Assembly: GCF_001456025.1 (NCBI RefSeq)
Contig: NZ_LMTZ01000085.1
Location: 5,566 to 69,565 of the forward strand
Length of the DNA: 64,000 nt
Direction: 5' to 3'
DNA from: Mastigocoleus testarum BC008
Lineage (GTDB): Bacteria > Cyanobacteriota > Cyanobacteriia > Cyanobacteriales > Nostocaceae
The notes beneath the pieces are model-generated. The model was not told the DNA's origin and did no database searches. It was given only the letters and a program-made list of their open reading frames with translations. How positions within the stretch are numbered: position 1 is the stretch's first letter; the number at the start of each line of letters is the position of its first letter. The position numbers were made by a program, and so were the translations under genes. Of the stretch, positions 15,921-23,336 are shown one piece after another.

Positions 15921-17615
15921 TTACTTTAATTCAAATTCGTCAAACTTAATTGCTTCAGATTCAGGTTTACGAGTATCAAATAAATAACTACTTACCCTAC
16001 CGCTACCGGTATCAAAAATACTAAAAACTGTAATTTCATTACTAGAAATATAAGGTAAAAGTTCGCCATCCTCGCTGACCATTGGTGCAATTGTGGGAAC
16101 TACGGGTTCTAAACCATAGGGATCGCCAGTTTCAACATAATTTACGTCAGCATTTCCATCACTCTTTTTCGGCACATGTTTTCGCTTTTGCTCTCCATAA
16201 CTCGCACCATAGGAATTACCAACATTCGAGGTTTCTAAAAAGTGCATTCCTTCGGGACTAACAAACCGATTCCATAGGTGAGAATGTCCGTAAAAAACTA
16301 GTTGTACCCCTGCTTCTTCAAGTAAAGGAATTAAGTCTTGGGTAATATAATCTTGCTCTTTGGGATACTCATAACGCACCTCTTTTGTCCGACCATCTTC
16401 ATCCGATGTAACTACTTGCACAGGATTGGTATATGCTGGGACAATATTACCTCCCAAAGTATGGGGAGGATGATGTAGCATCACAACTTTATATTTGGCT
16501 TGTTTAAATTCCAGACTATTAAGCTCTGATTTTAACCAATTATATTGAGCGCTACCTTTATTAATTGGTTCATATATATGTTGTCCGTAACCCCAGTTTT
16601 CCGGATTATCTAAATCTGCTTCTGGTTCTGCGTACTTTCCTTTGCTCCCATTATCAGTGGTATGAAAACGCCACATTCTAGTTGCATATAAAACAACTAA
16701 ACGTACGTCACCAAAAGTAACAGCATAATAAGTTTTACCCCCTTCTTGACTTTGAGGAAGAGTAAAAATTTCCTCGTAAGTATCGCTATTAAAAGAATTA
16801 TTTTTTAGAGATTGGTCATCTAAAGATTTGTCATCTAAAGATTTTTCACCATAAAACTTGCGGGCAAATTCGCGGGGAATGGTATCGTTAAATTCACCAA
16901 CTAGACTTTTCTCTCGTTCAAAACGTCCCATAATTTCATGATTCCCAATACAGGTAAACATGGGTGCGCATTGAATAATTTGTCCGCCAGTATAAATGTT
17001 TTCTCTACCTTCATGTGCGATCGCATATTTAGCACGACCTTGTAAACAAGGGAAAAAACCATTACCCCGATTATCATCAAACCATTCGCTAGCGCGATCG
17101 GGAATATTTACTAAATCTCCAGCAAACCAAACCGCATCAACTCTCCCAATAGTTTCTACTACTTTTTGAAGATTTGCTGCGACCATCGGTTTGATTTGAT
17201 GGTCGGAAGTCAAAAGTATTTTCAAAGGAACATTGGGTGGTGGTGAAGGAGTAAGTGTGAATATACTACTACTTATTGTTTTTCCATCTTCCATTACGCT
17301 GGTGACGCGATAACTAACCCGTTTCCCAGGAGTTAAGTTAGTTAGTTCGGCTTCATGTCGCCAAATATCTCGTTTTACAGGATGTTTGTAAATTTGTCCG
17401 TCTTCTGTTTGGTCTCCAACTCTTGATTTTTGGTCTTCTCGCACCCGACTGAGTTGAGTTGTTTTGGCAAACACTGTTTGAGCAAGATTCTCACCGTATG
17501 CTACTAGGTGTCCATCACCAGCAAACTCCGAGAACCAAACAACTCTTACGGAAGTTTCTGTCGGTAACTGTAAAAATGGATCTGTAAGCAGTTTGGGGGC
17601 TGATAGCATATACAT
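15921..17615 (-). CDS. Calcineurin-like metallophosphoesterase with N-terminal fibronectin-like domain
   Basis: This protein of about 564 residues resembles purple-acid-phosphatase-type enzymes. It has an N-terminal beta domain (PFLQLPTETSVRVVWFSEF) and then the dinuclear-metal motifs in order: LLTSDHQI, FAGDLVNIPD, CIGNHEIMGR, MLHHPPHTLGG and FYGHSHLWNR. No signal peptide is seen, so it is probably cytoplasmic. A GTG at 17621 could also start the frame, but ATG at 17613-17615 is preceded by AGGTGA at good spacing. A near-perfect inverted repeat overlaps that ribosome-binding site. A short repetitive segment (DDKSLDDQSLKNNS) interrupts the domain. The substrate is unknown. Confidence 0.85.
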   Translation of the reverse strand: MYMLSAPKLLTDPFLQLPTETSVRVVWFSEFAGDGHLVAYGENLAQTVFAKTTQLSRVREDQKSRVGDQTEDGQIYKHPVKRDIWRHEAELTNLTPGKRVSYRVTSVMEDGKTISSSIFTLTPSPPPNVPLKILLTSDHQIKPMVAANLQKVVETIGRVDAVWFAGDLVNIPDRASEWFDDNRGNGFFPCLQGRAKYAIAHEGRENIYTGGQIIQCAPMFTCIGNHEIMGRFEREKSLVGEFNDTIPREFARKFYGEKSLDDKSLDDQSLKNNSFNSDTYEEIFTLPQSQEGGKTYYAVTFGDVRLVVLYATRMWRFHTTDNGSKGKYAEPEADLDNPENWGYGQHIYEPINKGSAQYNWLKSELNSLEFKQAKYKVVMLHHPPHTLGGNIVPAYTNPVQVVTSDEDGRTKEVRYEYPKEQDYITQDLIPLLEEAGVQLVFYGHSHLWNRFVSPEGMHFLETSNVGNSYGASYGEQKRKHVPKKSDGNADVNYVETGDPYGLEPVVPTIAPMVSEDGELLPYISSNEITVFSIFDTGSGRVSSYLFDTRKPESEAIKFDEFELK

Positions 17616-17620
17616 AATCA

Positions 17621-17645
17621 CCTAGGTAAACGCACGTTTACCAGG
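17621..17645 (-). promoter_or_regulatory. Inverted repeat overlapping the phosphatase ribosome-binding site
   Basis: GGTAAACG at 17625-17632 and CGTTTACC at 17635-17642 form a perfect 8-bp inverted repeat with a two-base centre. CCT/AGG extends it outward. It lies 10-30 bp before the phosphatase start and covers its AGGTGA element, so it could be an operator or an occluding hairpin. The rest of the gap up to the tRNA gene (17646-18019) is AT-rich and shows nothing else I can name. Confidence 0.4.
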
Positions 17646-18019
17646 TTAAGGTATCATTTATTAAATTTATAAAAAGTAAGGTAACAACTAGAAGAAACTA
17701 AACACTAATAACCACTTTACTTTATTTCTTTTTCAAATAGAAATCTCCTAGAGGTCAGATATTATTTGCAATAACTGCAGTATCACACATCTACATAACA
17801 TATCTACATATAGGAATAATTGTGCAAAAATTACTGTGCGACAATAGATTTCTTAAAATTATTTTGCAACCACTAATTATTTAATAACGATCGCAACAAT
17901 TACCAGAATCAAATATCTACCAAGAAAGTCCTCTAATTTCATACTTCTAGAGAATATACTTAGTAATAAAATTTGTCAGATATATGTATCTGTACGAATT
18001 ATGTTTCTTAATACATTAA

Positions 18020-18093
18020 TCGGAGCGGCGGGATTTGAACCCACGACCTCCACTACCCCAAAGTGGCGCGCTACCAAGCTGCGCTACGCCCCG
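18020..18093 (-). tRNA. tRNA-Pro(GGG)
   Basis: Read on the minus strand, the 74-nt sequence folds as a full cloverleaf. The acceptor stem is CGGGGCG/CGCUCCG with one G-U pair, the D arm is GCGC-AGCUUGGUA-GCGC, and the anticodon stem CCACU/AGUGG carries loop UUGGGGU. The T arm is GUGGG-UUCAAAU-CCCGC, with discriminator A. Bases 34-36 of the loop are GGG, giving proline. No CCA is encoded, as is usual in cyanobacteria. Confidence 0.97.
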
Positions 18094-18351
18094 GAAAATT
18101 CGCCTAAATCTTGAAAAAATATTAGGGAATATCCAAGCTTATCAAGCCAACTAAAATATATTAACACAAACTTCAAAGAAAACAATAGATTTTTTGAAAA
18201 AGCGATAGGGAACTGGCGACTGGCGACTAGGGACTGGCGACTGGGTATTAATAATTGGGAATCAAGAACAGAGTTGATTAACTAAATTTAAATCAGAAAG
18301 ATTCATTTTTCACATCGCTACACCACATAATAGTTTGCGGCATTCTGTTCC

Positions 18352-18717
18352 CTAAAAAACCTTCAACATTCCAGCAGCTTGCAATAAACCAGGAACTGCA
18401 GAAGCTTCCCATTCACCTTCTACACAACGTCCAGTATTAAGAATGAAACGTAAACCATAAGCGTGGGGATAGCCTTCTATTTCCATCCACAACAAATCAC
18501 TTTCAGCCTCACAAGCAATTTTTTCCTCATCCATTAACTCACAAGCAATTATTTCTACACTTTGGGCTAATTGTTGTAGTAGCCGACAAAAGTCTTCTAA
18601 CTCTTGATTTGTGAGTTCGATCGCCCAATCATCCGTACCAACTAAACCTTGATATATGGGAGCATTTGGATTCCAGCCTATGCGCCAACCAGATCCACTT
18701 TTTACTACACGTTCCAT
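18352..18717 (-). CDS. DUF1818 family protein
   Basis: This 121-residue protein starts MERVVKSGSGWRIGWNP, the opening of the cyanobacterial DUF1818 family, and keeps the WAIELTNQELEDFCRLL, LLWMEIEGYPHAYGLRFIL and GRCVEGEWEASAVPGLLQA blocks. It is a small soluble protein with no catalytic motif and no known function. In many cyanobacteria it lies near rpoZ, as here (rpoZ is two genes upstream on the same strand). The 169-bp spacer before it is made entirely of heptamer repeats. Confidence 0.85.
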   Translation of the reverse strand: MERVVKSGSGWRIGWNPNAPIYQGLVGTDDWAIELTNQELEDFCRLLQQLAQSVEIIACELMDEEKIACEAESDLLWMEIEGYPHAYGLRFILNTGRCVEGEWEASAVPGLLQAAGMLKVF

Positions 18718-18724
18718 CGGGAGA

Positions 18725-18886
18725 TTGGTAATTGGTAATTGGTAATTGGTAATTGGTAATTGGTAATTGGTAATTGGTAATTGGTAATTGGTATTGAGTA
18801 AGAGTATTACTCCTGACTTCTGACTTCTGACTTCTGACTTCTAACTCCTGATTCCTGACTCCTGACTCCTGATTCCTGACTCCTGA
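18725..18886. repeat. Heptamer tracts (TTGGTAA)n then (CTGACTT/CTGACTC)n
   Basis: About ten TTGGTAA units (18725-18794) are followed by about ten CTGACTT/CTGACTC/CTGATTC units (18812-18886). The second array runs right up to the stop codon of the upstream gene. Together they form almost the whole spacer between two co-directional genes. Confidence 0.9.
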
Positions 18887-19417
18887 CTATTGAGATCTAG
18901 AAGTAAAAATATCTACGAGAACTTGTACCAAGGCGTTGCGCTCAGAACGACTTAAACTAGCAATAGCAGCGCGATCGCCCTCTAAAGGATTTTTTCTTAA
19001 AGTGTCGTGACCCGGGTACTGATTATCGTACATAATCTCATTTGCACCCAAATAATCAGCTAATGTTAACTTCCAATCCAGGCGATAATTTGGAGCGCGT
19101 CCTTTTTGGTTGAGATGATATTGAATCATCCGTCGAGCTAAAGTATTGTTTTGTGCTACTTTACGCTTTCCTTTTGCGACATATTTATTTTCTTTGGGGA
19201 AGTCAGGCAATTTTTGATAAACTTGTCGCCAAACATTGCCAGAACTAGTAAATTGAGCTAGTGCTGCTTGATGATTTACTAGTTCAGAACTAACTACACA
19301 AAAATTAAAAATTGCTGCTGCTGTTAAAACCAGAATGGACCCCCGCTTAAAAGGGGGCTGGGTTTGAGCTTTTTCTGGTTTGAGCAATTTTGCGAGCGAT
19401 TGCAATTTGTTGCTCAT
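18887..19417 (-). CDS. Conserved cyanobacterial protein of unknown function, exported or membrane-anchored
   Basis: This 176-residue protein has a basic N-terminus followed by a hydrophobic helix (about 28-48, ILVLTAAAIFNFCVVSS). It could be a signal anchor or an uncleaved/AQF-cleaved signal (AALAQF). The downstream soluble part has a conserved-looking core (WRQVYQKLPDFPKENKYV, LARRMIQYHLNQKGR, LDWKLTLADYLGANEIM). No enzyme motif is recognisable. It follows rpoZ by 36 bp and is probably in the same transcription unit. The C-terminus ends next to the heptamer array. Confidence 0.7.
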   Translation of the reverse strand: MSNKLQSLAKLLKPEKAQTQPPFKRGSILVLTAAAIFNFCVVSSELVNHQAALAQFTSSGNVWRQVYQKLPDFPKENKYVAKGKRKVAQNNTLARRMIQYHLNQKGRAPNYRLDWKLTLADYLGANEIMYDNQYPGHDTLRKNPLEGDRAAIASLSRSERNALVQVLVDIFTSRSQ

Positions 19418-19453
19418 CCTTTGAGATTAAAAAGTTTATTGTTTCGATCTAAT

Positions 19454-19690
19454 CTACATGTCACCAATGATTTCTGGTTGCGTCAGTTCGTCTGACATTT
19501 CGATAATTGCCCGCAATACAGGTTTCATCATCGCATCTTCAGCACTTTCAAAATCTTCGTAGCGCCTACGTTTGGCACGATTTGCTACCTGAACTGTAAT
19601 TCGGTAACGATTTGAGGCAGCACTAATCAAGTCCTCAGCACGGTGCATAATCTGAGACTGAGTTGTCTCGAATTTGGAACGCTTGAGCAT
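19454..19690 (-). CDS. rpoZ: DNA-directed RNA polymerase omega subunit
   Basis: The 78-residue protein [20 protein letters not shown] is the cyanobacterial omega subunit, with the [20 protein letters not shown] core that wraps the beta-prime C-terminus. Omega promotes RNA polymerase assembly and, in cyanobacteria, sigma-factor recruitment. Length is typical. It sits 66 bp downstream of a PhyH-like gene and 36 bp upstream of a conserved unknown gene, in a short same-strand cluster. Confidence 0.93.
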   Translation of the reverse strand: MLKRSKFETTQSQIMHRAEDLISAASNRYRITVQVANRAKRRRYEDFESAEDAMMKPVLRAIIEMSDELTQPEIIGDM

Positions 19691-19756
19691 AATGACGCTA
19701 TTGTTTCAGGTCTCTCTAAGTTTAGCAGTATCATTCTGATTTGAACCTGTATCTTA

Positions 19757-20653
19757 TCAGTTTTGGGGCATCATCGAACTCAAACATTTAACTTGACGTT
19801 CTGTAAGTTCGCTGGTGAGTTCTATCCAATCAGCTTGAGATAATTTAAATTTTTGACGCAATTTTAAAGGCTTGAAAGAGGTGTAGCTGTAGGTAAGGGA
19901 TAATCTATCCGATCTGATTGGGGCTTTCAGACGATGAAACATGTTACAGACATCAGTAATTATTACTGTTCCAGCCTTTCCGGTACAAGTTTGCCAATGC
20001 TCTGGAGATAAAAGTTTTGCCATTGTTTCGTCTTTAACAAACCCAGACTTATATCTCAGTAGCTTCACTAATAATTTAGATATATGTTTGGGAATATATT
20101 CAAACGGTCCGTTATCTTCATCTACATCATTTAAATAGATAATGATTTTTACCATCCGGTAATCTTCTGTATCTTGATGCCACCTTCTCGCACCAACTAG
20201 TTTACCGTTAGCAACTTCTCGCTTAAATTCATAACCGTGATAAAGTAATGGTAATTGAATATAATTTTCCATTGTATTTATCAATTTTTCTTGTAGACTC
20301 CAAGAAAAAATTTCTCGATATTTTAAACTCTCTGAAATCGGCAATTTAACCAAGTGATTACCGTTACTGGGCATCCTACCTAGCTTAGATGATAATTTTT
20401 TTGCAGTATTGAAAAAATATTCTGTTCGCTCGGCTTCTAAAGTTTCTAAAGAACTAACAAATATACCTTCATTCAATAGACCTGTGAGTATATTTTTCCC
20501 CATATAAGGGAGAGAAGGTAAAGAATTTGCGTGCTCGAGAAAATGCTTTTTTCGCATATTTCCGGCAATTGTTTTCCAAGGTTCGGAATTAAGTAGGTCT
20601 CGCCTGATTTTACCTGGTATGTACTGAAGTTGCTCTAGCCCTGATGTTTTCAT
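19757..20653 (-). CDS. Phytanoyl-CoA-dioxygenase-like Fe(II)/2-oxoglutarate oxygenase
   Basis: The core of this 298-residue protein shows the facial triad of non-haem iron oxygenases: RRWHQDTEDYRMVKIIIYLN supplies HxD, and CNMFHRLKAPIRSDRLSLTY supplies the distal His and the Arg that binds 2-oxoglutarate. The GPFEYIPKHISK block between them is typical of PhyH-family members acting on secondary metabolites. The substrate is unknown. There is no signal peptide. It precedes rpoZ on the same strand by 66 bp, but functional linkage is unlikely. Confidence 0.8.
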   Translation of the reverse strand: MKTSGLEQLQYIPGKIRRDLLNSEPWKTIAGNMRKKHFLEHANSLPSLPYMGKNILTGLLNEGIFVSSLETLEAERTEYFFNTAKKLSSKLGRMPSNGNHLVKLPISESLKYREIFSWSLQEKLINTMENYIQLPLLYHGYEFKREVANGKLVGARRWHQDTEDYRMVKIIIYLNDVDEDNGPFEYIPKHISKLLVKLLRYKSGFVKDETMAKLLSPEHWQTCTGKAGTVIITDVCNMFHRLKAPIRSDRLSLTYSYTSFKPLKLRQKFKLSQADWIELTSELTERQVKCLSSMMPQN

Positions 20654-21059
20654 ATCTTTATATAGCTATTCACTATACTCACACAGGGCAGGATTATATT
20701 CTTGAGCAGATATCAAGTCAATTTATTCATATAATTGTTTACTAACATCGATATAATTGCTTATTAAGCTGCTAGGGGGAAGCTTTGTATCTTTTGTATC
20801 TATTGATTACCCGAGCATCAGACTGATGGGGGAGTTATACCAATTAAACTTAAATAAAATATAGTAAAAGATATTTTAGTCTAGTCTAAACTTAGAACTA
20901 TGCAGATATCTTAAGCAGAAATAACTTTTTGGCAACCAACTTTAGATAATTTGATTGTAATTTTTTCTTAGCATCATTTTGGCGACAGGGAAAACCTTAT
21001 TAAAAGAAAAAAACTATTAATACATAAACTTACTGCTGCAAGTTAAGCTGGATTAAAGT

Positions 21060-21233
21060 AGCCATTTACGGGATTCACGCTTTCTCTAACCAAGGAATAA
21101 AGGTTTTGAGATTTTGACTCTTCCCAAAACCCCCTTTCTTGTCGGAAATAGCATCCTTCCCGGATGTGTTGCGCTATTTACATCAAAAGCTTTATACCCG
21201 ATCGTTTTTCATTCGCGCTGCTTAAAAATTCGG
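21060..21233 (+). promoter_or_regulatory. Structured leader of the terC gene
   Basis: Upstream of the preferred terC start are two hairpins: GGTTTTGAG with CTC...AAAACC (about 21092-21131) and AAATAGC/GCTATTT enclosing CATCC/GGATG (about 21147-21180). TerC-family genes are often under a Mn2+-sensing yybP-ykoY riboswitch. I could not match its conserved core here, so this is only a structured leader. The rest of the gap from 20654 is AT-rich with nothing recognisable. Confidence 0.3.
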
Positions 21234-21959
21234 ATGCTAGACCAAATTTTTGAATACCTCCACTTTAATTTCAGTGTAGAAGCTCCTATAGTTCTGCTGT
21301 TACTCGTCTTTTTAGAAGCAGTTCTATCTGCTGATAATGCAATTGCATTAGCTGCGATCGCTCAAGGTTTGGAAGATAAAAAACTAGAAGAAAAAGCACT
21401 TAATATTGGTTTAATATTTGCTTACATTTTGCGAATTGGTTTACTTTTGACAGCCACCTGGGTAGAAAATTTTTGGCAATTCGAGCTTTTGGGTGCAGCT
21501 TACTTACTGTGGCTAGTATTTCAACATTTTTCTTCCGAGGAAGATGACGAACATCACCATCACGGTCCTCGTTTTAGTTCTTTGTCACAGGTTATACCAA
21601 TAATTGCTTTAACGGACTTGGCGTTTTCCCTAGACAGTGTTACCACTGCAATTGCTGTTTCTGATGAGACTTGGTTAGTAATAGCAGGTACTACAATCGG
21701 AGTAATCACTTTGCGGTTTATGGCTGGTTTATTTATCCGTTGGCTGGATGAATTTGTTAATTTAGAAGATGCTGGTTACATAACAGTTGCTTTGGTGGGC
21801 TTACGCTTATTAGCAAAGGTATTTAACGAAGCTTTTGTACCCCCACAATGGTTAATGGTCAGTATCATTGCTGTGATTCTTGCTTGGGGATTTTCTAAAC
21901 GAAATGTTTCCGAATTAACAAAAACAAGCGAACATAGCGAAGCATCCAATCAAGGATAA
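21234..21959 (+). CDS. TerC family integral membrane protein (Mn2+/metal exporter-like)
   Basis: The frame opens at 21114, but family members start at the ATG at 21234 (MLDQIFEYLHFNFSVEAPIV). The 40 preceding codons are unlike the family and lie in a structured leader. About seven transmembrane helices carry the TerC hallmark acidic motifs in the membrane, FLEAVLSADNAIALAA and LTDLAFSLDSVTTAIAV. A His-rich cytoplasmic loop (EEDDEHHHHGP) may bind metal. Homologues export Mn2+ or metallate secreted enzymes. In cyanobacteria and plants TerC-like proteins also act in thylakoid biogenesis. It is monocistronic and convergent with ndk. Confidence 0.88.
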   Translation: MLDQIFEYLHFNFSVEAPIVLLLLVFLEAVLSADNAIALAAIAQGLEDKKLEEKALNIGLIFAYILRIGLLLTATWVENFWQFELLGAAYLLWLVFQHFSSEEDDEHHHHGPRFSSLSQVIPIIALTDLAFSLDSVTTAIAVSDETWLVIAGTTIGVITLRFMAGLFIRWLDEFVNLEDAGYITVALVGLRLLAKVFNEAFVPPQWLMVSIIAVILAWGFSKRNVSELTKTSEHSEASNQG

Positions 21960-22171
21960 CCAATCAAAGGGTAATAACTTATTCCTGAAGATGAGTGGGT
22001 GTTAGCTTAACCCTTCACCTAGAAATGGGAGATGAGGAAGTTTTGAGTGTAATAAGTCTGGAGAAAATACACGCTTGCGATAATCGCAAGCTATAATTTA
22101 CTCTTGCAAAAATATAATCTAACTTTACTATTCCCCATTTCCCATTTTCTAAGTGTGAATTTAATCGTGAA

Positions 22172-22621
22172 TTATTCTTGTAACCAAGGTTTCATCTGTG
22201 ATTCCCAAGTAACCAGTTCTTCATCACTAAACCACAGAGAAATCTCTCTTTGGGCTGTTTCAATTGCATCCGAACCATGGATTAAATTGCGACCAATATT
22301 CACACCAAAATCACCTCGGATAGTTCCTGGTTCTGCTGTTAATGGATTGGTTGCTCCAATCATCTTTCTAGCTGCAGCAACGACACCTTCTCCTTCCCAA
22401 ACCATGGCGATGATCGGTCCAGAAGTAATAAAATTTACTAAGCTAGAGAAAAATGGTCTTTCTTTGTGAACATCATAGTGGGATTCAGCTAATTCTTTAC
22501 TCACCTTCATAAATTTCATTCCGACAAGTGTAAAACCTTTGGTTTCAAAGCGTCGGACAATTTCACCCACCAATCCACGCTGAACCCCATCGGGCTTAAT
22601 TGCTAAAAAAGTGCGTTCCAA
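22172..22621 (-). CDS. ndk: Nucleoside diphosphate kinase
   Basis: This 149-residue enzyme has all the family features: [17 protein letters not shown] at the N-terminus, the HKERPFF loop, and the active-site His in [18 protein letters not shown]. It transfers the gamma-phosphate between NTPs and NDPs through a phosphohistidine. Length and residues are normal. It is monocistronic and convergent with terC, with a 212-bp gap that shows no clear terminator. Confidence 0.97.
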   Translation of the reverse strand: MERTFLAIKPDGVQRGLVGEIVRRFETKGFTLVGMKFMKVSKELAESHYDVHKERPFFSSLVNFITSGPIIAMVWEGEGVVAAARKMIGATNPLTAEPGTIRGDFGVNIGRNLIHGSDAIETAQREISLWFSDEELVTWESQMKPWLQE

Positions 22622-22891
22622 AGCTATCTCCTAATATTTTGATGTACGTAGTCGTCATTTATCATGTGCCATTAGCCCCTTGTCCTTACTCTTAGTCATT
22701 GATGAAATTACTATGAGCCTCGACTAATTGCTTGCTACAGATGACAGATGACCGATCAGAGTGTAGTTTATCTCAGAAATTGCAATACGAACACCAACGT
22801 AAAGGCTGTAACTGAAGTTTTTATTTTTCAAGCTTGTTATGCAAGAGGACATGAATTTATTGATTTAGTATCAACTGCCTGTATAAAATAT

Positions 22892-23125
22892 TTGAGAGTT
22901 TCAATTTGAGAGTTTCAATTTGATAGTTTCAAGATTTTGGAATCTAAAGTCTGGGATTTTGAAATTCAGGGTGCTGAAATTTAAAACCTTGAAGTCCAGG
23001 ATCCTGAAATTGAGAAACCTAAAATTAAGAAATCTGAAACTGAGGAGCCTAAATTACCAAAACCTAAATTTTTCGAATCTAAATCTTTGGAATCTAAATT
23101 TTTGAGTCCTAAATTTTTTTGTTCT
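22892..23125. repeat. Degenerate 15-bp minisatellite (GAATCTAAATTTTTG type)
   Basis: After three 14-15 bp GAGAGTTTCAATTT units (22892-22930), about twelve degenerate 15-bp units follow, drifting from CCTGAAATTGAG-like to GAATCTAAATTTTTG. A multiple of three keeps two frames open. One reads as Leu/Lys-rich pentapeptides (LKLRN), the other as Lys/Glu/Pro-rich ones (KPKIK, SETEE). Neither has a plausible start or homology, so I treat it as non-coding. The remaining gaps (22622-22891 and 23126-23336) hold only AT-rich sequence upstream of speA. Confidence 0.75.
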
Positions 23126-23336
23126 TCCTTCTGACTTTTTGTAAATTAATTTTTTATAGATGAGTTTTTATAAATGAATTTTATTACCTATTTATTGAGT
23201 ATATTTTGTCAAGTATCTACTGATGCTAACGGTCTATGTTACAACGTATAAGAAAGATAGCCAATTTTGATATTCTCCTCAAAAATAAATAGGTTAAATT
23301 GCAAGCTCGCCGGTGTTACATAAAGGTCAGGAAGAA

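Noticed and set aside
14553..17615. FAD monooxygenase and phosphatase as part of a secondary-metabolite cluster
   Set aside because: No synthase, acyl carrier or transporter genes are nearby, and two isolated enzymes do not support a cluster.
18725..18886. Regular short repeats that might be read as a CRISPR array
   Set aside because: The units are contiguous 7-bp tandem repeats without unique spacers, and no cas gene is in the window.
21060..21233. yybP-ykoY (Mn2+) riboswitch before terC
   Set aside because: Expected from the gene family, but the conserved core of that motif could not be found by eye. Reported only as a structured leader.
22920..23105. 61-codon Leu/Lys/Asn-rich open frame
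   Set aside because: It is an artefact of a 15-bp minisatellite. It has no ribosome-binding site, and another frame of the same repeat is also open.
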